NCBI RefSeq assembly: GCF_030272615.1
Contig: NW_026729286.1
Location: 92,501 to 114,463, forward strand
Length of the DNA stretch: 21,963 nucleotides
Direction of reading: 5' to 3'
Source of the DNA: Cryptomeria japonica
Taxonomy: Eukaryota; Streptophyta; Pinopsida; Cupressales; Cupressaceae
This document shows positions 1-9,402 of the stretch, piece after piece. The notes beneath the pieces were generated by a model. That model searched no databases. It was not told the origin of the DNA and worked only from the letters and a program-made list of their open reading frames with translations. The first letter of the stretch is position 1. Each line of letters begins with the position of its first letter. Position numbers and translations under genes: made by a program.

Positions 1-103
1 CCGTTTTTTTCACTATCTTTCAAAACGGAAATTTTAAAATCTCCTTTTTTTTTTGCCTTTTCTGGAAATTAGTGAAGGCAGCGCATCAAAGGTGCGCACC
101 TCG
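1..103. repeat. AT-rich spacer module 1 (left end cut)
   Basis: The module consensus, left to right, is GCGCACCAGGGCGGGCTCAAG, then TGGCACCCGCGTTCC, TTTTTTTCACTATCTTTCA, AACGGAAATTTTAAAATCTC, a T run of 8-10, GCCTTTTCTGGAAATTAGTG and AAGGCAGCGCATCAAAGGTG. It punctuates the GC-rich arrays about every 0.35-0.75 kb. The core ATTTTAAAAT is a perfect palindrome. Function unknown. It could be a boundary, unwinding or barrier element, or an old insertion remnant. Confidence 0.85.
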
Positions 104-260
104 CTGCCCACCTTGGTGTGCTCTGAGGTGCGCACCCGGGAGCGCTACGAAGTGTGCTCCAAGGTGCGGCGTGCACGTTGTCGGAGCCCGGTTTGCCCCG
201 GGTGCGCACCTCGCCTGCACCTTGGCCGGGGTGGGCACCTTGGCTGGGTTTGCCCAGGGT

Positions 261-350
261 GCGCTCCGAAGCGGGGTTACTGGAGCGCCCCCTCTTTTTT
301 TGTCAGAGCGTTTGGTGGGGTTTCTCGCATTGGCTCTTCCCAGGCCCGGT
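261..350. repeat. GGTTACTGGAGCGCC spacer cassette (one of five)
   Basis: A second punctuating cassette inside the GC-rich arrays: GCGCTCCGAAGCGGGGTTA, then TGGAGCGCCCCCTC, TTTTTTTGTCAGAGCG, TTTGGTGGGGTTTCTCGCAT and TGGCTCTTCC. Other copies start at about 5289, 5757, 7640 and 8109. The 5289 and 7640 copies share GTCGGAGCG and GGAGCGCCGCC; the 5757 copy has GTCAGAGAG. Confidence 0.8.
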
Positions 351-460
351 TGTTGGGTGCGCTCCCACCCTGGCGCGCGCGAAGTTGGAAGTTGGGTTAA
401 TTGCCCGGGCGCGCACCTTCGCCAGGGTGGGCACCTTGGTGCGCACACCTTGGCTGGGCT

Positions 461-593
461 GCGCACCAGGGCGGGCTCAAGATGGCACCAGCATTCCCTT
501 TTTCTCACTATCTTTCAAAACGGAAATTTTAAAATCTCGTTTTTTTTTTGCCTTTTATGGAAATTAGTGAAGGCATCGCATCAAAGGTGCGCA
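461..593. repeat. AT-rich spacer module 2
   Basis: Variant with GGCACCAGCATTCCC on the left and TTTTATGG instead of TTTTCTGG on the right; the right end reads GGCATCGCATCAAAGG. The same variant recurs as modules 8 and 12. Confidence 0.85.
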
Positions 594-2166
594 CCTCGCT
601 GCCCACCTTGGTGTGCTCCGAGGTGCCCACCACGGTGCGCAACGCCGGTGCGAACCCGGGAGCGCCCCGATGTGTGCTCCAAGGTGCGGCGTGCACGAAG
701 TCGGACCCCGGTTTGCCCCGGGTGCGCACCTCGCGTGCACCTTGGTGCGCACACCTTGGCTGGGTTGCGCGGCCTGGTGGGCACCATGGTGCGCACCAAG
801 GAGCGCTCCGAAGTGTGCTCCAAGGTGCGGCGTGCACGAAGTCGGAGCCCGGTTTGCCCCGGGTACGCACCTCGCGTGCACCTTCGCCGGGGTGGGCACC
901 TCGGCTGGGTTGCGCGCCCTGGTGCGCACCAAGGAGCGCTCCGAAGTGTGCTCCAAGGTGCGGCGTGCACGAAGTCGGAGCCCGGTTTGCCCCGGGTGCG
1001 CACCTTCGCCGCGGTGCGCACCATGGCGTGCACGAAGTCGGAGCCCGGTTTGCCCCGGGTGCGCACCTCGCGTGCACCTTCGGCGGGGTTGCGCGCCCTG
1101 GTGGGCACCATGGTGCGCACCAAGGAGCGCTCCGAAGTGTGCTCCAAGGTGCGGCGTGCACGAAGTCGGAGCCCGGTTTGCCCCGGGTGCGCACCTCGCG
1201 TGCACCTTCGGCGGGGTTGCGCGCCCTGGTGGGCACCATGGTGCGCACCAAGGAGCGCTCCGAAGTGTGCTCCAAGGTGCGGCGTGCACGAAGTCGGAGC
1301 CCGGTTTGCCCCGGGTGCGCACCTCGCGTGCACCTTCGCCGCGGTGGGCACCATGGCGTGCACGAAGTCGGAGCCCGGTTTGCCCCGGGTGCGCACCTCG
1401 CGTGCACCTTCGCCGGGGTGGGCACCTCGGCTGGGTTGCGCGCCCTGGTGCGCACCAAGGAGCGCTCCGAAGTGTGCTCCAAGGTGCGGCGTGCACGAAG
1501 TCGGAGCCCGGTTTGCCCCGGGTGCGCACCTCGCGTGCACCTTCGCCAGGGTGGGCACCTCGGTGTGCTCCGAGGTGCGAACCCGAGAGCGCTCCGAGGT
1601 GCCCACGAAGTCGAAAGTCGGGTTAATTGCATTGTTTTCCCCGGGTGCGCTCCGAGGTGCGCAACATCGGCGCGCACCAAGGAGGGCTCCGAAGTGTGCT
1701 CCAAGGTGCGCACGATGGCGTGCACCTCTGGTGCGCACGATTCGGAGCTCGGTTTGACCGGGGTGCGCACACCTTGGCTGGGTTGCGCACCTTTTGTGCG
1801 CTCCAAGGTGCGCACGAAGTCGGAGCTCGGTTTGCCCCGGGTGCGCACCTTCGCCAGGGTGCGCACCTTGATGCGCACGCCTTGGCTGGGCTGCGCACCT
1901 TGGTGGGCGCCATGGTGCGCACCTTTCGTGCGCTCCAAGGTGCGCACGAAGTCGGAGCTCGGTTTGCCCCGGGTGCGCACCTTGGTGGGCGCCATGGTGC
2001 ACTCCGAGGTGCCCAAGATTGGTGCGCACCAAGGAGCGCTCCGAAGTGCGCTCCAAGGTGCGCGCGAAGTCGAAAGTTGGGTTAATTGTCCGGTTTGCCT
2101 CGGGTGCGCACCTTGCGTGCACCTTCGCCAGGGTGGGCGCCTTGGTGCGCACACCTTGGCTGGGCT

Positions 2167-2300
2167 GCGCACACCTTGGCACCCGCGTTTCCTTCATTTT
2201 AAATTTTTTTTTTTTACAATCTCTCAAGTGGGAAATTCTATAATCTCAACTTTTTTTGCCTTTTCAGGAAACTTTTGAATGGAGCGCATCATTGGTGCGC
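2167..2300. repeat. AT-rich spacer module 3, divergent, next to the 5S domain
   Basis: Diverged relative of the module. The core is ATTTTAAATT plus a long T run, CTCAAGTGGGAAATTCTATA, then TTTTTTTGCCTTTTCAGGAAAC and GAGCGCATCATTGGTGCGC. It marks the border between the GGTGCGCACC array and the CpG-rich 5S flank. Confidence 0.75.
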
Positions 2301-2703
2301 TCCGAAGTGTGCTCCAAAGCTCTCTCCAGCTGCGTGCACCTGCCCCGGCCGCGCACCCGGCCCCGCCCAGCTTCGCTCACCTGTCCCGGGCGTCTGGTGC
2401 GGAACCTTAGAGTAAGAAACATCACCGTGCACCTTGGCCAACGTGCGCGACTCGACCGAGCGCGCACTGGCCGAGGTGCACACCGATTTCACCTGGGTGC
2501 GCGCGCAGCACCTCGGGCGCACCGGGGTGCGCGCACAACGCCCGGGTTGCACCGTGGCCTGTGTGCTCGGGGCGCCTCGGGTGCGCGCTCGGTGTCGCCC
2601 CCGCGCGCGCGGTAGTGCGGGCAGCGCACCCCGGCCCGGCCCGGCCCCGACGAGAACGCAAACGGGCAAAAGGTTTATTCAAATAGCATTGCGACGCCCG
2701 GCG
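2301..2703. other. CpG-rich spacer 3' of 5S copy 1
   Basis: GC- and CpG-rich unique-looking sequence downstream of the minus-strand 5S gene. It has alternating purine-pyrimidine stretches such as GTGCGCGCGCAGCACC and scattered GGTGCGCGCAC relatives of the array palindrome. No gene is recognised. The segment 2670-2700 (GTTTATTCAAATAGCATTGC) is an AT-richer island next to the terminator. The second copy is at 10225-10627. Confidence 0.75.
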
Positions 2704-2716
2704 AAAAACTAAAAAA
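2704..2716 (-). terminator. Pol III terminator of 5S copy 1
   Basis: On the minus strand the 5S 3' end is followed directly by TTTTTT (2711-2716), then AG, then a backup TTTTT (2704-2708). Runs of four or more T on the RNA-like strand terminate Pol III. Confidence 0.9.
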
Positions 2717-2834
2717 GGGTGCAACACCGGGACTTCCCGGGAGGTCACCCATCCCAGTACTACTCCGGCCCAAGCGCGCTTAACTGCGGAGTTCTGATGG
2801 GATCCGGTGCACTAACGCTGGTATGATCGCACCC
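2717..2834 (-). rRNA. 5S ribosomal RNA gene, copy 1
   Basis: This is a complete 118-nt plant-type 5S rRNA read on the minus strand. It starts GGGTGCGATCATACCAGCG and ends GTGTTGCACCC, so the 5' and 3' ends pair as the helix I stem. The internal Pol III control region is intact: the A-box segment AGTTAAGCGCGCTTGGGC lies at 2768-2785 and the C-box segment GTACTGGGATGGGTGACC within 2739-2760. The BamHI-type GGATCC typical of plant 5S is present near 2800. The base before +1 is C, as is common in plant 5S genes; I see no clear TATA box near -28. A T6 run follows the 3' end directly. The gene sits inside a 35S rDNA spacer and runs opposite to the Pol I promoters at 13398-17728. The 5S-derived LTRs of Cassandra elements are an unlikely alternative, because the gene is full length with an immediate terminator and I see no LTR ends or primer-binding site. 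Confidence 0.97.
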
Positions 2835-3240
2835 GTTATGAGCTTGTCGCAGTGTGTACTTAGCAAACCGCGACCCACGTGCGAATCCACCCCGGCCACC
2901 CACCCCCGTCGAGGTGCACACCCTCCCTCGCGAAGTGCGCCCCGTTCGCCAAGTGTGAGCCCTGCCCGGGTGCGCGCACCTTGCTAGGGCGTCGGGTGTG
3001 CACCCGGCCCGGCCTACGTGCGTGCACCTGGAGGGGGCGTCGTGTGCGTGCAGTGTCCCGTCTGCAACGCGGTGCCCACACACCACCTCGGGCGCAACGA
3101 CCTGCGCTCACATGTGGGCCGAGTGCACCTTGGTGCATGTTCGGGGCGCCTCGGGTGCACGCTCGATCTTGCCCCGGTGCACCAAGGCGCTCGGTTTGCC
3201 CCGGGTGCGCACTTGGTGCAAGGTGGGCACCCAAAATAGG
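2835..3240. other. CpG-rich spacer 5' of 5S copy 1
   Basis: This is the upstream side of the 5S gene. The 38 bases next to +1 (GTTATGAGCTTGTCGCAGTG on the plus strand, and onward) are less GC-rich and could hold upstream Pol III determinants. The rest has TGCACCTCGGGCGC-type phrases related to the arrays. No gene is recognised. Confidence 0.7.
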
Positions 3241-3590
3241 GATCAAGCACCAAAACACAAGTTTCGGGATGCAAAATGGGACCCAAGGACCACAAATGCG
3301 TTCCAAGACCCATGATGGGTCCACGAGAACAAAAATGTGTTCCGAGACTTAATAAACAAATATTGGGTTTTAGGAGAAGAAACATGCTCTGATGCCCAAA
3401 ACGAGAATCGACCCCGAAAAGGCCACAGGCCAAAAGTGGGATGCGAGACAAAAAAAAATGGGACCCGAGGACCAAAATTGGGTTCCCAGGTCGAAGACAG
3501 GGCAACCGGACAAGAAACGACCTCTAAGGCTCGAAATGAGTCCCGGCGACTAAAACTTGACAAGAAGCACCCATCAGGCACCCAACTCGA
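3241..3590. repeat. A-rich degenerate repeat segment, copy 1
   Basis: Purine-rich plus strand. GGGACCCAAGGACCA, GGGACCCGAGGACCA, AAAATTGGGTTCC and AAATGTGTTCCGAGAC recur in decayed form roughly every 30-40 bases. This looks like an old short tandem repeat. No gene is recognised. Confidence 0.6.
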
Positions 3591-4089
3591 CACCCATGGG
3601 ATGCCGACCCACCCGGGCTTCCACCTAGCACACCTTGGCACCCACCCACCCTCGCACCCAACCTCGCACCCAACTTAGCACCTTTGAACCCACATTGGCA
3701 CTCACCCTGACCCTGGCACCTTGGAACCCACATTGGCACTCACCTTGACCCTGGCACCCACCTTTGCACTCACCTTGGGACCCACCCTGGCTCCCACCTC
3801 GGCACCCACCCAGACACCCACCTTGGTTCCTTGGCACCCACCTTGGATCCTTGGCACCCACCCCGACACCCACCTTGGCACGCAACTTGGCTACTTGCCA
3901 CCCATCTTGGCTCCTTGACGCCCACCCCGACAACCACCCCGTGACCTACCCTGGCTAGGGTTGGTGCACACCCACCCTGGTGCCCACCTTGGCACCCACC
4001 CTATGACCCACCTTGGCACGCACCTTAGTACCCACCCCGTTACCCACCCTAGGACCCACCCCGTGACCCACCTTGGCCAGGGTGGGTGC
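3591..4089. repeat. CACCC (GGCACCCACCTTGGCACCCA) array, copy 1
   Basis: Short imperfect tandem repeats of about 10-20 bases: GGCACCCACCTTGG, GACACCCACC, TGACCCACCTTGG and CTAGCACCCA. The plus strand is very C-rich and G-poor, so the minus strand carries many GGG runs. Two runs meet a strict G-quadruplex pattern on the minus strand: 3641-3659 and 4031-4069. Confidence 0.9.
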
Positions 4090-4113
4090 CTTGGTGCGCA
4101 CAACTTGCCTGGG

Positions 4114-4253
4114 CTGCACACCAGGGCGGGCTCAAGATGGCACCCGCGTTCCGTTTTTTTCACTATCTTTCAAAACGGAAATTTTAAAATCTCATTTTTT
4201 TCTTTTTTTTGCCTTTTCTGGAAATTAGTGAAGGCAGCGCATCAAAGGTGCGC
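4114..4253. repeat. AT-rich spacer module 4
   Basis: The first module after the CACCC array. Its T tract is interrupted by a C (TTTTTTCTTTTTTTTGCC), which makes it slightly longer than the others. Confidence 0.85.
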
Positions 4254-4636
4254 AATGCTGGTGCGAACCCGGGAGCGCTCCGATGTGTGCTCCAAGGTGC
4301 GGCGTGCACGAAGTCCGAGCCCGGTTTGCCCCGGGTGCGCACCTCGCGTGCACCTTCGCCGGGGTGAGCACCTTGGCTGGGTTGCGCGCCCTGGTGCGTA
4401 CCAAGGAGCGCTCTGAAGTGTGCTCCAAGGTGCGGCGTGCACGAAGTCGGAGCCCGGTTTGCCCCGGGTGTGCACCTCGGGTGCGCACCTCGCGTGCACC
4501 TTCGCTGCGGTGGGCACCTTGGCTGGGTTGCGCGCCTTGGTGGGCACCATGCAGTGCACGAAGTCGGAGCCCGGTTTGCCCCGGGCGCGCACCTCCGCCA
4601 GGGTGGGCACCTTGGTGCGCACAACTTGCCTGGGCT

Positions 4637-4766
4637 GCGCACCAGGAAGGGCTCAAGATGGCACCCGCGTTCCGTTTTTTTCACTATCTTTCAGAACGGA
4701 AATTTTAAAATATCGTTTTTTTTTGCCTTTTCTGGAAATTAGTGAAGGCAGCGCATCAAAGGTGCG
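4637..4766. repeat. AT-rich spacer module 5
   Basis: Variant with CACCAGGAAGGGCTC on the left, CTTTCAGAACGG in the core and AAAATATCG before the T run. It recurs as module 9. Confidence 0.85.
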
Positions 4767-4991
4767 CAACGCTGGTGCGAACCTGGGAGCGCTCCGATGT
4801 GTGCTCCAAGGTGCGGCGTGCACAAAGTCGGAGCCCGGTTTGCCCCGGGTGCGCCCTGGTGGGCACCATGGTGCGCACCAAGGAGCGCTCCGAAGTGTGC
4901 TCCAAGGTGCGGCCTGCACGAAGTCGGAGCCCGGTTTGCCCCGGGTGTGCACCTCGGGTGGGCACCTTGGTGCGCATGCCTTGCCTGGGCT

Positions 4992-5123
4992 GCGCACCAG
5001 GGCGGGCTCAAGATGGCACCCGCGTTCCTTTTTTTTCACTATCTTTCAAAACGGAAATTTTAAAATCTCATTTTTTTTTGCCTTTTTCTGGAAATTAGTG
5101 AAGGCAGCGCATCAAAGGTGCGC
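4992..5123. repeat. AT-rich spacer module 6
   Basis: Standard module with GCCTTTTTCTGG (one extra T). It recurs as module 10. Confidence 0.85.
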
Positions 5124-5288
5124 ACCTCGCTGCCCACCACGGTGCGCAACGCCGGTGGGCACCCGGGAGTGCTTCGAAGTGTGCTCCAAGGTGTTGCGTG
5201 CACGTTGTCGGAGCCCGGTTTGCCCCGGTGTGCGCACCTCGCGTGCACCTTCGTCGGGGTGGGCACCTTGGCTTGGTTTGCCCCGGCT

Positions 5289-5380
5289 GCGCTCCGAAGC
5301 GGGGTTATTGGAGCGCCGCCTCTTTTTTTGTCGGAGCGTTTGGTGGGGTTTCTCGCATTGGCTCTTCCGAGGCCCGGTTG
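5289..5380. repeat. GGTTACTGGAGCGCC cassette, copy 2
   Basis: GGTTATTGGAGCGCCGCC variant, recurring at 7640. Confidence 0.78.
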
Positions 5381-5461
5381 CCACCCTGGCGCGCACGAAG
5401 TCGGAAGTAGGGTTAATTGCCCGGGTGCGCACCTTTGCCAGGGTGGCACCTTACCTGGGCT

Positions 5462-5593
5462 GCGCACCAGGGCGGGCTCAAGATGGCACGCGCGTTCCGT
5501 TTTTTTCACTATCTTTCAAAACGGAAATTTTAAAATCTCCTTTTTTTTTTGCCTTTTCTGGAAATTAGTGAAGGCAGCGCATCAAAGGTGCGC
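5462..5593. repeat. AT-rich spacer module 7
   Basis: Carries GGCACGCGCGTTCC on the left. From 5497 it starts the cassette shared with positions 1 and 7849. Confidence 0.85.
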
Positions 5594-5756
5594 ACCTCGC
5601 TGCCCACCTTGGTGTGCTCTGAGGTGCGCACCCGGGAGCGCTACGAAGTGTGCTCCAAGGTGCGGCGTGCACGTTGTCGGAGCCCGGTTTGCCCCGGGTG
5701 CGCACCTCGCCTGCACCTTGGCCGGGGTGGGCACCTTGGCTGGGTTTGCCCAGGGT

Positions 5757-5848
5757 GCGCTCCGAAGCGGGGTTACTGGAGCGCCCCCTCTTTTTTTGTC
5801 AGAGAGTTTGGTGGGGTTTCTCGCATTGGCTCTTCCCAGGCCCGGTTG
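5757..5848. repeat. GGTTACTGGAGCGCC cassette, copy 3
   Basis: Matches the copy at 261 with a C-to-A change (GTCAGAGAG). Confidence 0.78.
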
Positions 5849-5956
5849 TTGGGTGCGCTCCCACCCTGGCGCGCGCGAAGTTGGAAGTTGGGTTAATTGC
5901 CCGGGCGCGCACCTTCGCCAGGGTGGGCACCTTGGTGCGCAAACCTTGGCTGGGCT

Positions 5957-6088
5957 GCGCACCAGGGCGGGCTCAAGATGGCACCAGCATTCCCTTTTTC
6001 TCACTATCTTTCAAAACGGAAATTTTAAAATCTCGTTTTTTTTTTGCCTTTTATGGAAATTAGTGAAGGCATCGCATCAAAGGTGCGC
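5957..6088. repeat. AT-rich spacer module 8
   Basis: Same variant as module 2 (CAGCATTCCC, TTTTATGG). Confidence 0.85.
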
Positions 6089-6710
6089 ACCTCGCTGCCC
6101 ACCTTGGTGTGCTCCGAGGTGCCCACCACGGTGCGCAACGCCGGTGCGAACCCGGGAGCGCCCCGATGTGTGCTCCAAGGTGCGGCGTGCACGAAGTCGG
6201 ACCCCGGTTTGCCCCGGGTGCGCACCTCGCGTGCACCTTGGTGCGCACACCTTGGCTGGGTTGCGCGGCCTGGTGGGCACCATGGTGCGCACCAAGGAGC
6301 GCTCCGAAGTGTGCTCCAAGGTGCGGCGTGCACGAAGTCGGAGCCCGGTTTGCCCCGGGTGCGCACCTTCGCCGCGGTGGGCACCATGGCGTGCACGAAG
6401 TCGGAGCCCGGTTTGCCCCGGGTGCGCACCTCGCGTGCACCTTCGCCGGGGTGGGCACCTCGGCTGGGTTGCGCGCCCTGGTGCGCACCAAGGAGCGCTC
6501 TGAAGTGTGCTCCAAGGTGCGGCGTGCACGAAGTCGGAGCCCGGTTTGCCCCGGGTGTGCACCTCGCGTGCACCTTCGCTGCGGTGGGCACCTTGGCTGG
6601 GTTGCGCGCCTTGGTGGGCACCATGCAGTGCACGAAGTCGGAGCCCGGTTTGCCCCGGGCGCGCACCTCCGCCAGGGTGGGCACCTTGGTGCGCACAACT
6701 TGCCTGGGCT

Positions 6711-6841
6711 GCGCACCAGGAAGGGCTCAAGATGGCACCCGCGTTCCGTTTTTTTCACTATCTTTCAGAACGGAAATTTTAAAATATCGTTTTTTTTTGC
6801 CTTTTCTGGAAATTAGTGAAGGCAGCGCATCAAAGGTGCGC
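6711..6841. repeat. AT-rich spacer module 9
   Basis: Copy of module 5 at offset 2074-2075 (CAGGAAGGGCTC, CTTTCAGAACGG). Confidence 0.85.
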
Positions 6842-7343
6842 AACGCTGGTGCGAACCTGGGAGCGCTCCGATGTGTGCTCCAAGGTGCGGCGTGCACGAA
6901 GTCGGACCCCGGTTTGCCCCGGGTGCGCACCTCGCGTGCACCTTGGTGCGCACACCTTGGCTGGGTTGCGCGCCCTGGTGGGCACCATGGTGCGCACCAA
7001 GGAGCGCTCCGAAGTGTGCTCCAAGGTGCGGCGTGCACGAAGTCGGAGCCCGGTTTGCCCCGGGTGCGCACCTCGCGTGCACCTTCGCCGCGGTGGGCAC
7101 CATGGCGTGCACGAAGTCGGAGCCCGGTTTGCCCCGGGTGCGCACCTCGCGTGCACCTTCGCCGGGGTGGGCACCTTGGTGTGCAGACCTTGGCTGGGTT
7201 GCGCGCCCTGGTGGGCACCATGGTGCGCACCAAGGAGCGCTCCGAAGTGTGCTCCAAGGTGCGGCCTGCACGAAGTCGGAGCCCGGTTTGCCCCGGGTGT
7301 GCACCTCGGGTGGGCACCTTGGTGCGCATGCCTTGCCTGGGCT

Positions 7344-7475
7344 GCGCACCAGGGCGGGCTCAAGATGGCACCCGCGTTCCTTTTTTTTCACTATCTTTCA
7401 AAACGGAAATTTTAAAATCTCATTTTTTTTTGCCTTTTTCTGGAAATTAGTGAAGGCAGCGCATCAAAGGTGCGC
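7344..7475. repeat. AT-rich spacer module 10
   Basis: Copy of module 6 at offset 2352. Confidence 0.85.
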
Positions 7476-7639
7476 ACCTCGCTGCCCACCACGGTGCGCA
7501 ACGCCGGTGGGCACCCGGGAGTGCTTCGAAGTGTGCTCCAAGGTGCTGCGTGCACGTTGTCGGAGCCCGGTTTGCCCCGGGTGCGCACCTCGCGTGCACC
7601 TTCGTCGGGGTGGGCACCTTGGCTGGGTTTGCCCCGGCT

Positions 7640-7731
7640 GCGCTCCGAAGCGGGGTTATTGGAGCGCCGCCTCTTTTTTTGTCGGAGCGTTTGGTGGGGT
7701 TTCTCGCATTGGCTCTTCCGAGGCCCGGTTG
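7640..7731. repeat. GGTTACTGGAGCGCC cassette, copy 4
   Basis: Same variant as 5289-5380. Confidence 0.78.
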
Positions 7732-7813
7732 CCACCCTGGCGCGCACGAAGTCGGAAGTAGGGTTAATTGCCCGGGTGCGCACCTTTGCCAGGGTGGGCA
7801 CCTTACCTGGGCT

Positions 7814-7945
7814 GCGCACCAGGGCGGGCTCAAGATGGCACGCGCGTTCCGTTTTTTTCACTATCTTTCAAAACGGAAATTTTAAAATCTCCTTTTTTTT
7901 TTGCCTTTTCTGGAAATTAGTGAAGGCAGCGCATCAAAGGTGCGC
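7814..7945. repeat. AT-rich spacer module 11
   Basis: Copy of module 7 at offset 2352. It overlaps the left edge of the right large duplication. Confidence 0.85.
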
Positions 7946-8108
7946 ACCTCGCTGCCCACCTTGGTGTGCTCTGAGGTGCGCACCCGGGAGCGCTACGAAG
8001 TGTGCTCCAAGGTGCGGCGTGCACGTTGTCGGAGCCCGGTTTGCCCCGGGTGCGCACCTCGCCTGCACCTTGGCCGGGGTGGGCACCTTGGCTGGGTTTG
8101 CCCAGGGT

Positions 8109-8200
8109 GCGCTCCGAAGCGGGGTTACTGGAGCGCCCCCTCTTTTTTTGTCAGAGCGTTTGGTGGGGTTTCTCGCATTGGCTCTTCCCAGGCCCGGTTG
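8109..8200. repeat. GGTTACTGGAGCGCC cassette, copy 5
   Basis: Matches the copy at 261 at offset 7848. Confidence 0.78.
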
Positions 8201-8308
8201 TTGGGTGCGCTCCCACCCTGGCGCGCGCGAAGTTGGAAGTTGGGTTAATTGCCCGGGCGCGCACCTTCGCCAGGGTGGGCACCTTGGTGCGCACACCTTG
8301 GCTGGGCT

Positions 8309-8440
8309 GCGCACCAGGGCGGGCTCAAGATGGCACCAGCATTCCCTTTTTCTCACTATCTTTCAAAACGGAAATTTTAAAATCTCGTTTTTTTTTTGCC
8401 TTTTATGGAAATTAGTGAAGGCATCGCATCAAAGGTGCGC
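8309..8440. repeat. AT-rich spacer module 12
   Basis: Copy of module 2 at offset 7848. Confidence 0.85.
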
Positions 8441-9402
8441 ACCTCGCTGCCCACCTTGGTGTGCTCCGAGGTGCCCACCACGGTGCGCAACGCCGGTGCG
8501 AACCCGGGAGCGCCCCGATGTGTGCTCCAAGGTGCGGCGTGCACGAAGTCGGACCCCGGTTTGCCCCGGGTGCGCACCTCGCGTGCACCTTGGTGCGCAC
8601 ACCTTGGCTGGGTTGCGCGGCCTGGTGGGCACCATGGTGCGCACCAAGGAGCGCTCCGAAGTGTGCTCCAAGGTGCGGCGTGCACGAAGTCGGAGCCCGG
8701 TTTGCCCCGGGTACGCACCTCGCGTGCACCTTCGCCGGGGTGGGCACCTCGGCTGGGTTGCGCGCCCTGGTGCGCACCAAGGAGCGCTCCGAAGTGTGCT
8801 CCAAGGTGCGGCGTGCACGAAGTCGGAGCCCGGTTTGCCCCGGGTGCGCACCTTCGCCGCGGTGCGCACCATGGCGTGCACGAAGTCGGAGCCCGGTTTG
8901 CCCCGGGTGCGCACCTCGCGTGCACCTTCGGCGGGGTTGCGCGCCCTGGTGGGCACCATGGTGCGCACCAAGGAGCGCTCCGAAGTGTGCTCCAAGGTGC
9001 GGCGTGCACGAAGTCGGAGCCCGGTTTGCCCCGGGTGCGCACCTCGCGTGCACCTTCGGCGGGGTTGCGCGCCCTGGTGGGCACCATGGTGCGCACCAAG
9101 GAGCGCTCCGAAGTGTGCTCCAAGGTGCGGCGTGCACGAAGTCGGAGCCCGGTTTGCCCCGGGTGCGCACCTCGCGTGCACCTTCGCCGCGGTGGGCACC
9201 ATGGCGTGCACGAAGTCGGAGCCCGGTTTGCCCCGGGTGCGCACCTCGCGTGCACCTTCGCCGGGGTGGGCACCTCGGCTGGGTTGCGCGCCCTGGTGCG
9301 CACCAAGGAGCGCTCCGAAGTGTGCTCCAAGGTGCGGCGTGCACGAAGTCGGAGCCCGGTTTGCCCCGGGTGCGCACCTCGCGTGCACCTTCGCCAGGGT
9401 GG

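Larger units (their letters stand above)
1..2166. repeat. GGTGCGCACC mosaic array, block 1
   Basis: GC-rich tandem mosaic built from short phrases in variable order: GGTGCGCACC (a perfect palindrome), AAGGAGCGCTCCGAAG, GTGTGCTCCAAGGTGCGG, GAAGTCGGAGCCCGGTTTG and GTGGGCACC. The phrase GCACCAAGGAGCG recurs at 793, 926, 1117, 1245 and 1452, so the spacing is irregular (133, 191, 128, 207 bp). Frames are open on both strands only because the phrases lack stop codons. From about 1560 the array changes to a related variant with GAAGTCGAAAGT and GGGTTAATTG. Confidence 0.9.
1..4089. repeat. Large IGS duplication, left copy (contains 5S copy 1)
   Basis: Bases 1-4089 recur at 7849-12013. The offset is 7848 up to about 1560 and 7924 after it, because the right copy carries 76 extra bases. 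The block holds GGTGCGCACC array, the 5S gene with both flanks, the A-rich segment and the first part of the CACCC array. The left edge of the window cuts this copy, so its true start is unknown. Besides the 76-bp indel, the differences I noticed are two single bases, one near 3549 (11473) and one near 3906 (11830). Confidence 0.93.

Noticed and set aside
2225-2275. Polypyrimidine tract ending TTTTCAG, similar to a 3' splice site (and TTTTCTGGAAATTAG in the other modules)
   Set aside because: No matching 5' splice site or coding exon is seen; the sequence is part of the AT-rich spacer module.
72-2278. Open frames of 300-660 codons in several frames and on both strands of the GGTGCGCACC arrays (also 4420-10202)
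   Set aside because: The same repeat phrases are open in many frames and on both strands at once, the translations are periodic and low in complexity, and they break at AT modules. No domain is recognisable. The frames reflect stop-poor repeats in ribosomal spacer.
2704-2834. 5S-carrying LTR of a Cassandra-type retroelement
   Set aside because: No LTR termini, primer-binding site or polypurine tract seen; the gene is full length with an immediate T6 terminator and lies in an rDNA spacer.
3018-3239. Cys/His spacing resembling a C2H2 zinc finger (CPVCNAV...RSHVGRVH) next to the 5S gene
   Set aside because: The spacing is off for a classical finger, the frame starts at GTG, no second finger follows and the region is CpG-rich 5S spacer. 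Probably chance, copied at 10942-11163.
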